Shown in pieces: positions 10,521 through 20,800 of a stretch of 27,974 nucleotides of DNA. The DNA is taken from contig NW_014577165.1 of the NCBI RefSeq assembly GCF_000485595.1, positions 462,440 to 490,413 on the forward strand, given 5' to 3'. The position numbers and the translations under genes were made by a program. The stretch is from Priapulus caudatus. Lineage: Eukaryota > Priapulida > Priapulimorpha > Priapulimorphida > Priapulidae. Numbering within the stretch: the first letter of the stretch is position 1; each line of letters starts with the position of its first letter. Below the pieces are notes generated by a model, which saw only the letters and a program-made list of their open reading frames with translations, ran no database searches and was not told the DNA's origin.

Positions 10521-10654
10521 TCCCAGGATTTCATTTCTTGGAGATTTTGTGCATTTGACATTCTTTGTATGTGTGTGGGTTTACCAGATAGTCAGTCTAT
10601 TGTGCTTGGAAATAGCACAGAAGGAGATAGTGGGGCAGATATGTAACAAATAGT

Positions 10655-10815
10655 TTTCGAGAAATGGGGTAACTTAGAATTGATTACATTTTGGTGGTGA
10701 TCCGGATCCAATTAATTATTTAATTAATTAATTAATTAATTAATACAATTTTCCAGTGACAGAATTGAGCTGCCTTGGCGGAGGTCTGCGCTCTCCGAGT
10801 GCTCTAGTTCCATAT
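10655..10815 (+). repeat. Same repeat family, copy 3 (tail part)
   Basis: Reads gaaatggggtaacttagaat, ggtggtgatccggatcc, (TTAA)n and ccttggcggaggtctgcgct. It is inverted relative to the tandem units at 10158-10400, so copies 2 and 3 form an inverted pair separated by about 250 bp. Confidence 0.65.
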
Positions 10816-11082
10816 GTTATCCACAGATGTTATCATACACAGTGCAATTCCTATCAAGTTCACAGTAATATTTTTTCGTAGACTTATTGTAGATCAAGAT
10901 GAATTTGATTAGTTCTATACAGTTTCATAAAATGATATCATTAAATAGATAAGATAAATTGCAAGAAAATGTATTTTCTAGGGAGAAGCTGCTCTAGCTC
11001 TAACCCTGTCCCCCTCCTTTTGGTAAAAGTCCTGTGATAGAGAAAAAGACCACATAGGTAGAACCGTAAAACATTTAAACAC

Positions 11083-11143
11083 ATAGCTCTAGTACTATAG
11101 GCCTGTCGCCTGTGGCGAACAAGGGCTATAGTACTAGAGCTAT
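11083..11143. mobile_element. Minimal 61-bp palindromic element
   Basis: ATAGCTCTAGTACTATAG at 11083-11100 is perfectly inverted at 11126-11143, separated by 25 bp. The same terminal word recurs in the foldback region at 14718, 15325 and 15757, so this is a member of that repeat family. Confidence 0.7.
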
Positions 11144-11669
11144 TATAAGTAGGTATCACAGTGACATTTTTAAAGTGCACGAAATTTCTAAACTTTGTGG
11201 ATTTTATTATAAAGCTCATGAAAAGAAACATTTTGATACCTCATTTGTCACATTTGAAATTGAATGTATACTTTTTGCGATATGCTTATTCAAAAGTAAT
11301 GGGAAAGGGTCGATTTTGTTTAAATTAACGCATAAGTGATAATCAGTCATATTTGCACAGTCATATCTCAGAAATGCACCCTTCAGTGAAATTGAACTAA
11401 TGTTATCTTAAACTACCTATGGCATACAACACTCCTATTTTTTCAGGTTGTGCAGAATTTTTATTATTTTTTTATTATTTTTTGAAAACCCCTGTAAAGC
11501 ATATTTTGTCATGAGTAACAATGCACATTTTTACTAGTTGCGCACAAGTTCTCAATGCATTTTCAAAGCCACATAAATTCAAAACCGTACAGTACAGAGA
11601 AGTAATCTTTTGAGACCAAGCAATAGGTATAAAGTTTAAAAGACTAAAAAATATTTTTTTTTATTGTTT

Positions 11670-11900
11670 GGGATTGGATGGGATGGGATGGGATGGGGTT
11701 CAAATGCGATGGGATCGGATCGGATCCCATGAGATGGCATAGGATGAGATGGGATGGGATAGAAGACGATGGGATGGGATGGGATGGCATGGGTGGCATG
11801 GGGTGGCATGGGATAGGATGAGATGGGATGGGATGGCATGACATGGCATGGCATGGCATGACATGCGATGGATGGATGGATGGAGGGATGGCTGGCTGGA
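11670..11900 (+). repeat. GGGAT/GGCAT pentanucleotide minisatellite, copy 1
   Basis: Dozens of imperfect TGGGA/TGGCA units that grade into GATG repeats (to about 11925). Open frames such as [16 protein letters not shown] are reading-frame artefacts of this repeat. Confidence 0.9.
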
Positions 11901-12159
11901 TGGATGGATGGATGCATGCATGGATAGATACATAAATAGATAGATTTTGCGGTATTTTCCTTTCAGCCAAGTGGTCACCAACTGAGCACTATTTCCCCTG
12001 CTCACTTATAGAATTGCGCTCTTTGTTTCTTCCCAAAATGTTTTTTTGTTTCTGTTTTCTTTTCAGTTGCATGAAATATTTAACTTCAACTGTGTCACTT
12101 ACATGAAGTTTATAATTTTAAGGCACGATTTGGTCGTTGTACGGGTATTAGTCTGCTAG
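11670..12159 (+). mobile_element. Partial upstream copy of the Helitron-like element
   Basis: Shares with the downstream copy the pentanucleotide minisatellite, then a gatggatggatgc stretch, then gcggtattttcctttcag and ccaagtggtcaccaactgag. Its terminal hairpin is degraded (acgggtattagtctgCTAG). The 5' part, including any tRNA-like segment, is missing. Confidence 0.5.
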
Positions 12160-12408
12160 TATATATATAAAGTTGTTCAGCCGAATTTGTGTGTTCGCGC
12201 ATAGCTAGAGAACTCCACAGCCTAGAGGAAAACTAAATATATTTTCAGAATCAGCACAGCTGGGAGGTGGTTCTGGCTGAAACAAAATTTCTCGGAGGCA
12301 AAAAAGTTAAAAAGTTAAAAATTTATAAAAATTCTATTCTTCAATAGATGGCATACAGTTTAACATTATACATCACGTACGTGTGAATCCATGGTGTATA
12401 ACCATAAC

Positions 12409-12481
12409 GACCCCGTAGCCGAATGGATAAAGCATCAGACTCCTAAACCATTGATTCTGGGTTCGAATCCCACCTCGGGAA
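12409..12481 (+). pseudogene. tRNA-Arg(CCT)-like pseudogene or SINE head
   Basis: It has a good A box (TAGCCGAATGG) and B box (GGTTCGAATCC), and the CTCCTAA anticodon loop of tRNA-Arg(CCT). The stems are poor: the anticodon stem has about one Watson-Crick pair, the acceptor stem pairs at about three of seven, and the outer T-stem pair is C-C. A functional tRNA is unlikely. A tRNA-derived repeat or pseudogene inside the Helitron-like element is more likely. Confidence 0.6.
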
Positions 12482-12770
12482 ATGCTTTGTTTCTTTACTT
12501 TTGGACTGTTTAGTATTTCTGTTTATGTACTTCTGCCGTATTCACCGTTAATTTCAAAAAAAATTTTACCACATTTAAACGTTTAGTAAAAATCCAGAAT
12601 AAACTATGGTAGATGATAATGATAGCGCAAACTGACGGGAACACTTCACGGAAGCCTATGTAGGTTACATATCAACTATTTTCTATATAATTTCATTTTA
12701 TTTTTTTATTTTTTTTTACTTTTTTATTTTAATGACTTTTATCTTTTGATTTCTTATTATTTTTTACTGT

Positions 12771-13008
12771 TGGGATGGGATGGGATGGCATGGGAAGGCA
12801 TGCGATGGGATGGCATGGGATAGGATGGGATGGGATGCGGTGCAATGGGATGGGATGGCATGGCATGGCCTGGGATGCAATGAGATGGCATGCCATGGGA
12901 TGGGATGGGATATGGGATGGGATGGGATGCGGTGCGATGGGATGGGATGGGATGGCATGGAATGTGATGGATGAATGGATGCATGGATGGATGCATGGAT
13001 AGATAAAT
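12771..13008 (+). repeat. GGGAT/GGCAT pentanucleotide minisatellite, copy 2
   Basis: Same unit and same flanks as the copy near 11670, inside the intact Helitron-like element. All open frames over it, in both directions, are repeat artefacts. Confidence 0.9.
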
Positions 13009-13103
13009 AGTTCGATTTTTTGTGGTATTTTCCTTTCAACCAAGCGGTCACCAACTGAGTAACGCCACTGATTTCCCCGGGCAACGCCGGGTATCCCGCT
13101 AGT

Positions 13104-14040
13104 ATATAATATAAGATGTTCATTGTCCAGGCAGTTTCAAATTTGTTTCTGGTCACTACAGTAGATATTTTATCATATTGAACAACTTTAGCGGGCTTGT
13201 CCTGCTGCCAAGGCAAGTCTATGAGCCCCACAGTGATCAGACATAACGAAAGGAAACGCTTTATTTGCTACGCCAAAGGTTGCCCCAATCCTCCCTTGCG
13301 TGCACGATATAATATTCCTAACACACTAGGAGCTAGGGCATGATCGCGCAACATTAATTTTTTTATCGTTTTCAAAGGTCACCGAAAAAGGCAGCTCGCG
13401 ACACCACCTTTTATGGTTATGTATAACAGAACTTCGTTGGCGAGAAGGGAAAAAGTTTGTAATTGTACCTACGTTTCCTACCACGTGAAACAGTCGCAGA
13501 GCCTGGGCCGGCTACTTCATAAAACGAGCCTCAAGGCCACGCGTGACGCGGCGGCTTTTGATGTACACGATCGATCGATCGCGTACTATATCCGGCCTGC
13601 GTAGCACGCACGGCTCACACACACACACACTTGCAGCGTCAAATAAACACACACACTGGCCAACGTCTGACAATCTCAAACAGTAAACTAAGCCGTGTCT
13701 ATAATTGTAAGATAATATAGGCGAGTATAAGATAATAGATCCTATATTATCTTACTCCTGTTACAATGTTATTAAATGAAGGTACTGTTGGACTGTAAAA
13801 TGAAAATTTGTACATTCTAACCCCCCCTCCCCCCTAAAATTCTCTCTCAACAGATTTAGACGTTTCACAAAATCGACCCTGGGACTGTGAAATCCGCGGA
13901 TTTTCGATCCGCGGAATATTCTCAGCCCTGGACATCATAGCATGCATGCACGTAGATAAATGATTCAATTTCAGATTAAAGTAAGTTCCACGCAATAGGA
14001 TTGTATATATCGGGCGCATATATTACTTATAAGTGCCACC
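13104..14040. other. Intergenic stretch without genes
   Basis: Holds small hairpins only: taagataatatagg with its inverse cctatattatctta (about 13708-13756), ATCCGCGGAT near 13891, and a short CA run at 13617. No exon-like frame with splice sites or homology was seen. Confidence 0.6.
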
Positions 14041-14090
14041 TCCAAACTGGAGGTGGCTTTCCGTGATTGAGATAGACACGCCCGCAGACC

Positions 14091-15764
14091 CCATTACTGG
14101 GGTCTGCGTCGGTTCGGACTACTAGTAGTAGTACTAACTAGCTGCACAACTCTGCATCCACAGGCACAGGTACATAAACTAGCATGTCGTGTGCGTTGCA
14201 GTGATATTACCACACGCCCACCTGGGTGAAACCTTGGCAAACAAACGACCATGCGAATTTGTACACCTGGGTCAGCCTGAATTCCTTTCTTGAAATCAGA
14301 TAGGGCCTACACTTCAAAATCTAGGTACCACCTCTAGCAAATGAATCACACATGGGCATTTAAATTTTCAGATAACCTACGTTCTTAAGTACTGCATAGA
14401 TTAGCTATAGTACTATAGCCCGCGGATAGCTGCCGCAGGGCTATAGCACATTCTGCCATAAATGTAATAACACCAAATGCTCTAACTAGTCTAACCAAAA
14501 ATTTATCCCCAAAACGCAAAATGATCGAGCTTTTTAACACTTATCTATCAACATGGATATCTCACCTATCTTTTTTAACACTTTCCACAACTTTCCACCA
14601 GGTATTTATGCATTTATTCTAGTAAAAGTCTTAGCACTACTGGTGTTTCGTTTTCAAATGCCGTTGCTCTGCTTATGTGTGCATGCGTGACGTGACCCAA
14701 AATGTACTAGGCTGAATCATAGCTCTAGTACTATAGCCCGCTTACATTAACTGCCGCTGGGCTATAGAACGACCCATAGGGCATGCGATGGACCAACTTA
14801 TCCCCGATTATATCCGGCTATAAAACGTCTGTGGTAGGCAATTAATGCCTCTTATCCGAAGTGAATATGTCTTAAGTTATAGCCGCTACTAAAATTGAAC
14901 CTCTAACTATCGTTGCAATGGTATACTTGTGGTATTTCTTGTGAACGAACATTCAATTTTGCGAACTTCAAACGGCCATTTCTGGCGGCGCTGCAGCAGC
15001 GCCAGTCAGCGAGAACTATGTATTTCCGCATGTGGAGGGGTGGGTGGGTTGGGGTGATTGTGGACAAAAACACTGTTGTTGTCAAGTAACAAATTAAGCG
15101 ATCAAGAGATTATAATATTAGTTTTGTCATGAAAGATGAACAAATTACTATTATTAATTTGTTACTTGACAACAACAATGTTTTTGTCCACAACCAACAC
15201 AACCCGCCCACCCCTCCACGTGCGGAAATACATAGTTCCCGCTGAATGGCTGGAGTAAGTTGGTCCCGAGCATTCGTAATGGCTGATGCTATAGCCCAGC
15301 GGCAGTTAATGTGAGCGGGCTATAGTACTAGAGCTAGCTGAATCATAGCTGCCCATGTGTTTTGTCTACATTTCGGGTGACGTCACGCGTGCACACATAA
15401 GCAGAGCAACCGCATTTGAAAACGAAACACCAGTAGTGCTGACTTTTAGGAATAAATGCAAAAATACATGGTGTAAAGTTGTAGTGTTCAAAAAAATAGG
15501 TGAGATGTCCATGTAGATAAATAAGTGTTAAAAAGCCCGATCATTTTGCGTTTTGGGGATAAATTTTTGGTTAGACCAGTTGCCGTTGGAGCATTTGGTG
15601 TCATTACATCTATGGCAGAACGTGCTATAGCCCTGCGGCAGCTATCCGCGCGCTATAGTACCTAGTCCGCAAATGCAGACGTAAACTCCGCTTTGCTAAT
15701 CTGAGGGTGCGGGTTTATCCATTACTGGGGTCTGCGTCGGCTCGGACTATATAGTACCGTACTA
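14091..15764 (+). repeat. Direct repeat flanking the foldback element
   Basis: ccattactggggtctgcgtc plus cggact text occurs at 14091-14134 and again, same orientation, at 15719-15764. The copies bracket the foldback element but at unequal distance (about 280 bp and 60 bp), so they are not a simple target duplication. The left copy also forms a small hairpin with cagacccc just before it. Confidence 0.6.
14411..15660. mobile_element. 1.25-kb foldback element with arms of several hundred bp
   Basis: The left end TACTATAGCCCGCGGATAGC is matched by the inverted right end at 15660. Further inverted matches run through ccccaaaacgcaaaatgatcg (about 14506) and its partner near 15545, and meet at ttgttgtcaagtaacaaatt (near 15074) and its partner near 15155, leaving a loop of about 60 bp. 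The left arm holds about 180 bp more than the right (around 14800-14990). Smaller CTATAG palindromes are nested in both arms. Flanking target duplication not found. Confidence 0.75.
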
Positions 15765-15779
15765 GAGCTATGCATAAAT

Positions 15780-16880
15780 AAGATAAAATAAAAACAACAT
15801 CTGCAAATACAAGGATTTTTTTAACAAAATATAAATAACGTGCAGTGAAGAATGGCATAGTCGTAACATCGCCTCCACCCTGCAATATTCGTGACGATAA
15901 ACCCTATCGGGTGTCCATTTGTTATTGCCCGTGTTGTGAAACTGCTCTAGTGTCGATGACCATTTTTGGTATCATATGGCATGATAATTGATACGTACCT
16001 ACGCCACGGCAATGGGGCAATACGGCTCGCGCCTCGTCATCGTAAATTAGCAAGCATTACTGGCAACGCAAATTTATTAAACGAAAATAGAGTATAATTA
16101 TCATAAAAGATTATCAAACCTTGTGTTAGGAGTGAGTTGGAGAACTTATAGTGTTGGGCAAACACTTTGAAAGTACACGAAGCGAGTGAAGATGGCTGCG
16201 TTGTATCTATCACGTGACTAAACCCTGGTACACACGAATCCAGCCGCCGAGTTTTATCGGTATCTCATCTGTATTATTTACGTTATCTTGCACCTGCCTC
16301 TTATGACTTCTCGGGCGGCCGAACTTGGTTGGCACTTGCAGGTGTAGACCCTATGTATGTTTTGCAAATTTTGCATTTGTGATGTTTAGCGATTATAATG
16401 ATAGTTCAGTTGTATGTTTCTTCCTCAAACTCTAGTTATTACTCATACGAGTACACCAAGTAGGCACAGCCACAATCCAGCTGGCACTGTTAGTGTTAGC
16501 TGTAACTTGTTGGTTGTTGATGCCGCATGACACCCGACCTGATTATAGTCATTGTAAAATGTTAATTAATAATTGTAAAATTAAAGCTTTTTCTACCACA
16601 ATTAATGAATTATACTGTCGATTTTAAAATTAAGGACACTACCCTTACATTTGCGAAAATGAGGGGTGGAGACCTAAAATAGGATACTGCCCAATGCCGT
16701 GCAGTGTTGATATGTCTATTTCAGTATTTGATCAAATTTGTCTCTCTGTCTTTGATATCATACATATTCCCTTAAACTCGAGTCTAGAGTCTAAGACTTG
16801 ATCATTACGAGGTTATGAGGTACTGGTTAAAGGCCTTGTCATGATATGGGCAAAGAAATATTGTGCGCGTAGAAAAATGC
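15780..16880. other. Intergenic stretch upstream of the JmjC-like gene
   Basis: No repeat or coding exon recognised apart from the YY1/E-box pair near 16190. Base composition is ordinary and free of microsatellites, unlike the flanks, which is compatible with a promoter region. Confidence 0.4.
16189..16217 (+). promoter_or_regulatory. Possible promoter: YY1-like site plus E-box
   Basis: AAGATGGCTGCG (YY1-like, a motif that often sits just downstream of metazoan TSSs) is followed 10 bp later by TCACGTGA (USF/bHLH E-box). The pair lies between the divergent GIGYF and JmjC-like genes, 1.4 kb upstream of the JmjC-like start codon. The ATG within the site opens only an eight-codon frame. It could drive a 5' UTR exon of the JmjC-like gene, but no exon junction is proved. 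Confidence 0.3.
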
Positions 16881-16891
16881 ACCAGAAACCC

Positions 16892-17336
16892 TAGATACAA
16901 TAATGTAACCCAACAAGAGTAGGGTTACACTTACAACGCGAGCCTATTCTTTTCTTTGGAGGAGCCCCTGAGTGATTCACTCAGGGCAGGTTTATGGTGC
17001 GTTTTTCGAGACCAGAACTTCCAAACTGGGTTTATTCTAAACACGAACCTTTCTCCGCTATCCTGGGACTTACTATGTATCACAATACTCTGTATTAAAC
17101 TAAAAACATACGCATTCCCAATCAGCATAGCGTTCGGCTAACTTCGGCTCCAAGATCGAATGCATCATGGGATGCCTGCTGTCAGTCATGACATCACCCA
17201 AGCCAGCATGTCAGGCAACACAGGAGCCGAACTTAGCTGAATGCTATGCGCAGTGAATTACCAATCCATCTCCTCCAAAGAAAAGAATAGGCTTGCGTTG
17301 TAACCCTACTCTTGTTGGGTTACATTATTGTATCTA
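16892..17336. mobile_element. 445-bp MITE with 9-bp target-site duplication (Mutator-like size)
   Basis: Terminal inverted repeats of about 75 bp start TAGATACAATAATGTAACCC and are near perfect (right end 17265-17336). CAGAAACCC flanks both ends (16883-16891 and 17337-17345), a clean 9-bp duplication. An inner inverted pair (agcatagcgttcggctaa / ttagctgaatgctatgcg) makes the whole element fold back. No transposase frame. Long TIRs with a 9-bp TSD suggest the Mutator/MULE group, by inference. It ends about 300 bp upstream of the JmjC-like start codon. Confidence 0.8.
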
Positions 17337-17638
17337 CAGAAACCCAAGTGGCAGGTGTTAGCTAGCATTTTAGCTAGCGTTTAGGTGTTGCTTTGTATCA
17401 CTACAAGTATAACCAATTCACTATCACTGTTTCAGTTATTGATAATGACTACACTATTTCCACGTGAACTTGTATTTTCATGAAACATTCGTCAAATATA
17501 TATGTGAAAGTTATTGAAAATATTGTGCAGTATCATAATTAATCAAATAAAATGTAATATGTAAATATAAACATTTCTATCAGCAATCCTTTTATGATGA
17601 CAATGATTTTCACAGTGATACAGCTGAGTAGTGGCGCT

Positions 17639-17836
17639 ATGGAGTCTGGCACTAGAGCACGCCTGGTGATGAGCCCAGAGGTCGCTGAGCTCCGAAAGCG
17701 ATATGTGACGAAGAAGAAGGCAGACTTGCTAGAACAAACGATCGGAGACAAGCGGCTCCCAAAAAACAACACAAAGTTCAACTTTGCCGGAATTATGGCG
17801 GCTTCGCTTCCCCTAATCATTCTCACTGGCTTACAG
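17639..17836 (+). CDS. JmjC-like gene exon 1: cytosolic tail and signal anchor
   Basis: Sixty-six codons ending CTACAG-type before GTATGC. It carries many Lys/Arg (RKRY, KKK, DKR) before a single hydrophobic helix, with none after it, which by the positive-inside rule predicts a type II (N-in) membrane protein. Just upstream, ttttcacag and gatacag could be acceptors for a 5' UTR intron. Confidence 0.75.
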
Positions 17837-20800
17837 GTATGCTAGATTTGTTTCCAGTGTCATGACACCACGTTGAAGGTGCATCGCTAAATAACAATAT
17901 TGAGATGTTTGTTGTGTAGGCATCTGATGTAGGATAGAATGAAAATTGAGAATTATTGTAAAAATGATCGGTCCTAAACGATGAATTTGCATAGCAACCG
18001 TCAAATTTTCGATATCACCATGTATTAACTCTTAGTAAGTATTTTAAATTTATTTCAAAATTAAATTTATTTATTAGCTCATCTGACATAGTCAGATGCA
18101 GCTTGTAGAATCGCATGATCGTCCGTCCGTGCGAGCGTCCGTCCGACAACAGTTGGGCACAAATATTAACCGCTCGACGTACGGTCACGATATTTGGGAC
18201 GTTGGGGGGAATCGTCAAAACGAGTTGGGATGTTGAAGCTGGGGGTCAAAGGTCAAAGGTCAAGAGGTGTAAAAGAAGGGGGAACATTCCCTCCTTAACT
18301 TAAGGTATAGGGAGGAAATGCAGAATTGCGGCACAAATCTAAACGGCTCGACCTAGGCTCGTGATAGTCGGTGTATAGCATCATGGTAGGAAAAGCCATC
18401 ACTGTGCCGAAATTGGAGGTCACAGGTCAAAGGTCAATGGGGCACAGGGAAGATTTTAGACATTTTCTGAGGACATGGTCTGACGGAGCGATTGAAAAAC
18501 TTTTTTGTTTCAGCGGTGACCTAGCATTTTTATGGCTTTATTGAAAGGACCATGAAATGTACTTTCTGCTGACATGCGAAGAGTAAGTGTCGGATAACCT
18601 TTTGACCCTCAAGAGGAGGGTTAAACATGGATTTGTTGACTGTTAACAAAGGACTGAACTGCTTTTGCCATTGTGGATGTGAGGCTACAGTTGCACAGTT
18701 CAATTGCAAAGGCAAATGTTTGTTGAACAAGGTTTACGCGCCTTAAATCATATTATTTTCTAAAGCAGTCTGTATTAGCAACCTGAGTAGCACCCTGTAA
18801 TAGCAGACTGTAATTAACCCTGAATGCTCGTGTGTGTAAGCAAAAACATGGGGGCAGCTTATTACGCATGCATGGGGGTGAACTGGCACTATTCTAATCA
18901 TAATTATTGCCTGGCAACCTGCAATGCAGATGTGTTAACTCACAGCTGAGCGAAATTCTCGTCTGCCTGAATATACTTGGATTTCAGCAACTCAATGGAG
19001 TGAGGTTATCACGCACGAAGGGTGATGCCATCTTTGGTTATTGATGACACTTGCACGCGCCATCTCGCGGCAACTGCTTTTGCTATTAGAGCCCCTTCCA
19101 CCCGCCCCCTCCCCCCACTCTCCCCCCATCACCATTACGCTCGTGCTCAACGCATATCCATGATAACATGTTAATATATAGAGAAGTAATTAAAGTTACA
19201 CAGCTGTATCTTTATTACTGTACTACCGGTATAGCAAAGCATAGCTATCATAGATTTTAGATCTGTATTAGTAGTATCCTAGATATATGCTCCGAGCGCG
19301 AACGCGGTGATGGGAGGGTGCTCTTCATTCGTTTGCCAGTGAGTTTAGCATCAGAACACCTGCCGTCAGGTGAGCGCTGTCGCTCTGCGGCACTTGTATG
19401 AAAAAAGAACCGTATGTGGCATTATAATTTCGTATATATTTTCGTATTCACACTGCATCCCTCTCTTTATCCTTGGACTCATGGAGACATGTACATTGCA
19501 TTTATGCTGCTAAGCAGCATGGCTCCAATATATAGTCTTGTAATAGACCGTTATTTGCGCACAGGCGTTTAGTCTCATGGCTTCCTTGCACTACTAACCG
19601 ACGATTTCTCTGTGCAGATTTAGCAACAAATGCAGGGAGCTTTATATGAAAAAGAACCATCTAGACCTTATATATAATTCCAAATTCATAATCACTTCCA
19701 CTGCATCTTGCTTTCGTCATGCTTGTGAAGTCGCATACTTTACGGTGCTAGCTGCTGCTCATCGACTTGCGTCTTCTTCGTGCAGGTTTATCAGGAGATG
19801 CAGGAGCACGGCTACAGCTTTGAACACTTCTACCAGACACACTTTGGCAGCGGCGTGAGTTCCACTACTCACAAGCGACCTGATCAGCTGAAGGAGTGGG
19901 GTGGGAAAGTCCTGCCTAATGGCTACAAGGGAGACGGCATTCACAGACGACTGAGACTCAACAAGAATGAATACCTCAAACTTTATGATGCAAAATGGTA
20001 AATGCTCCAAACTACCTGATGATCTTATTCACATGGCATGATGCACAACATAGTTAATACCAAACTATCAAATGGCAATGGAAATTTACGATGTGATAGA
20101 GTGTTTTTAGTTATAAATACTTGCTGTCATCTAGTGTTTGTCTTTTAAATCATGTATCAAATACGTAATATGCCCATTTACAGACATGTTGACATTGGAA
20201 ATAGATAAAAGAAAAAACACTGTCTTCTACTGTCATTATATTATTAGTGCCCTAACAATGCAAGAAACTCAACAACAATACTACTAAATATAATATTATT
20301 ATTGTTACCGTTATTATTGTTACAATACTAACAATTCCTCTATATACGTGTATAGGTATAGTAACTGTGTAACTTTGTAACTGCAGGTGTGTGTGTGTGT
20401 GTAAATTACTGTTGCAGGCCTGTCATGGTGACTGGAGTAGTTAAACACTGGCGAGCGATGAATTGGAGTGCAGAGTTTCTCTATAGCTACTATGGTCAGG
20501 AGAAAGTAACAGTGAAGAGAGTTCGGGTGAGTTCATATATGATAATCGCCAGGGCTCGAATTAACCGACGGCACCGACGGCAATCGCCGTCGGTGCCCCT
20601 ATCAATCGCCGTACTGCCCCTGAAAATCCAACCCGACCGATGGCAGTCACCTGCCTTGCCCTTTTGTGTAATTGCCGTCGGTGCCCTTTAATCTACTGCC
20701 CTAGTTTCGTTTTTAGTCGAGTCAACATAACACGTGCGCGTGCGTGCTGTCGTTGCAATGATGAGCTTAAAACCGATAGTCGCAGGAGGGAATAATAACA

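Larger units (their letters stand above)
12160..13102 (+). mobile_element. Helitron-like non-autonomous element
   Basis: Starts TATATATATAAAGTTGTTC and ends ..GGGCAACGCCGGGTATCCCG CTAG before T. A CGGG-TAT-CCCG hairpin directly precedes CTAG, as at Helitron 3' ends. No open reading frame for Rep/helicase is present. It contains the tRNA-like segment (12409-12481) and a GGGAT/TGGCA minisatellite (about 12771-13008). A similar CTAG-T ends the sequence before it (12156-12160), and a second TATATAATATAAGATGTTC start follows at 13103, so elements are head to tail. Confidence 0.55.

Noticed and set aside
11636-13043. His/Pro/Ser-rich frames on both strands
   Set aside because: They are translations of the GGGAT minisatellites.
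17594-17638. Upstream in-frame ATGs for the JmjC-like protein (adds 15 residues)
   Set aside because: Start context is weaker than at 17639, and an acceptor-like ttttcacag falls within this stretch, so it may be intron or UTR.
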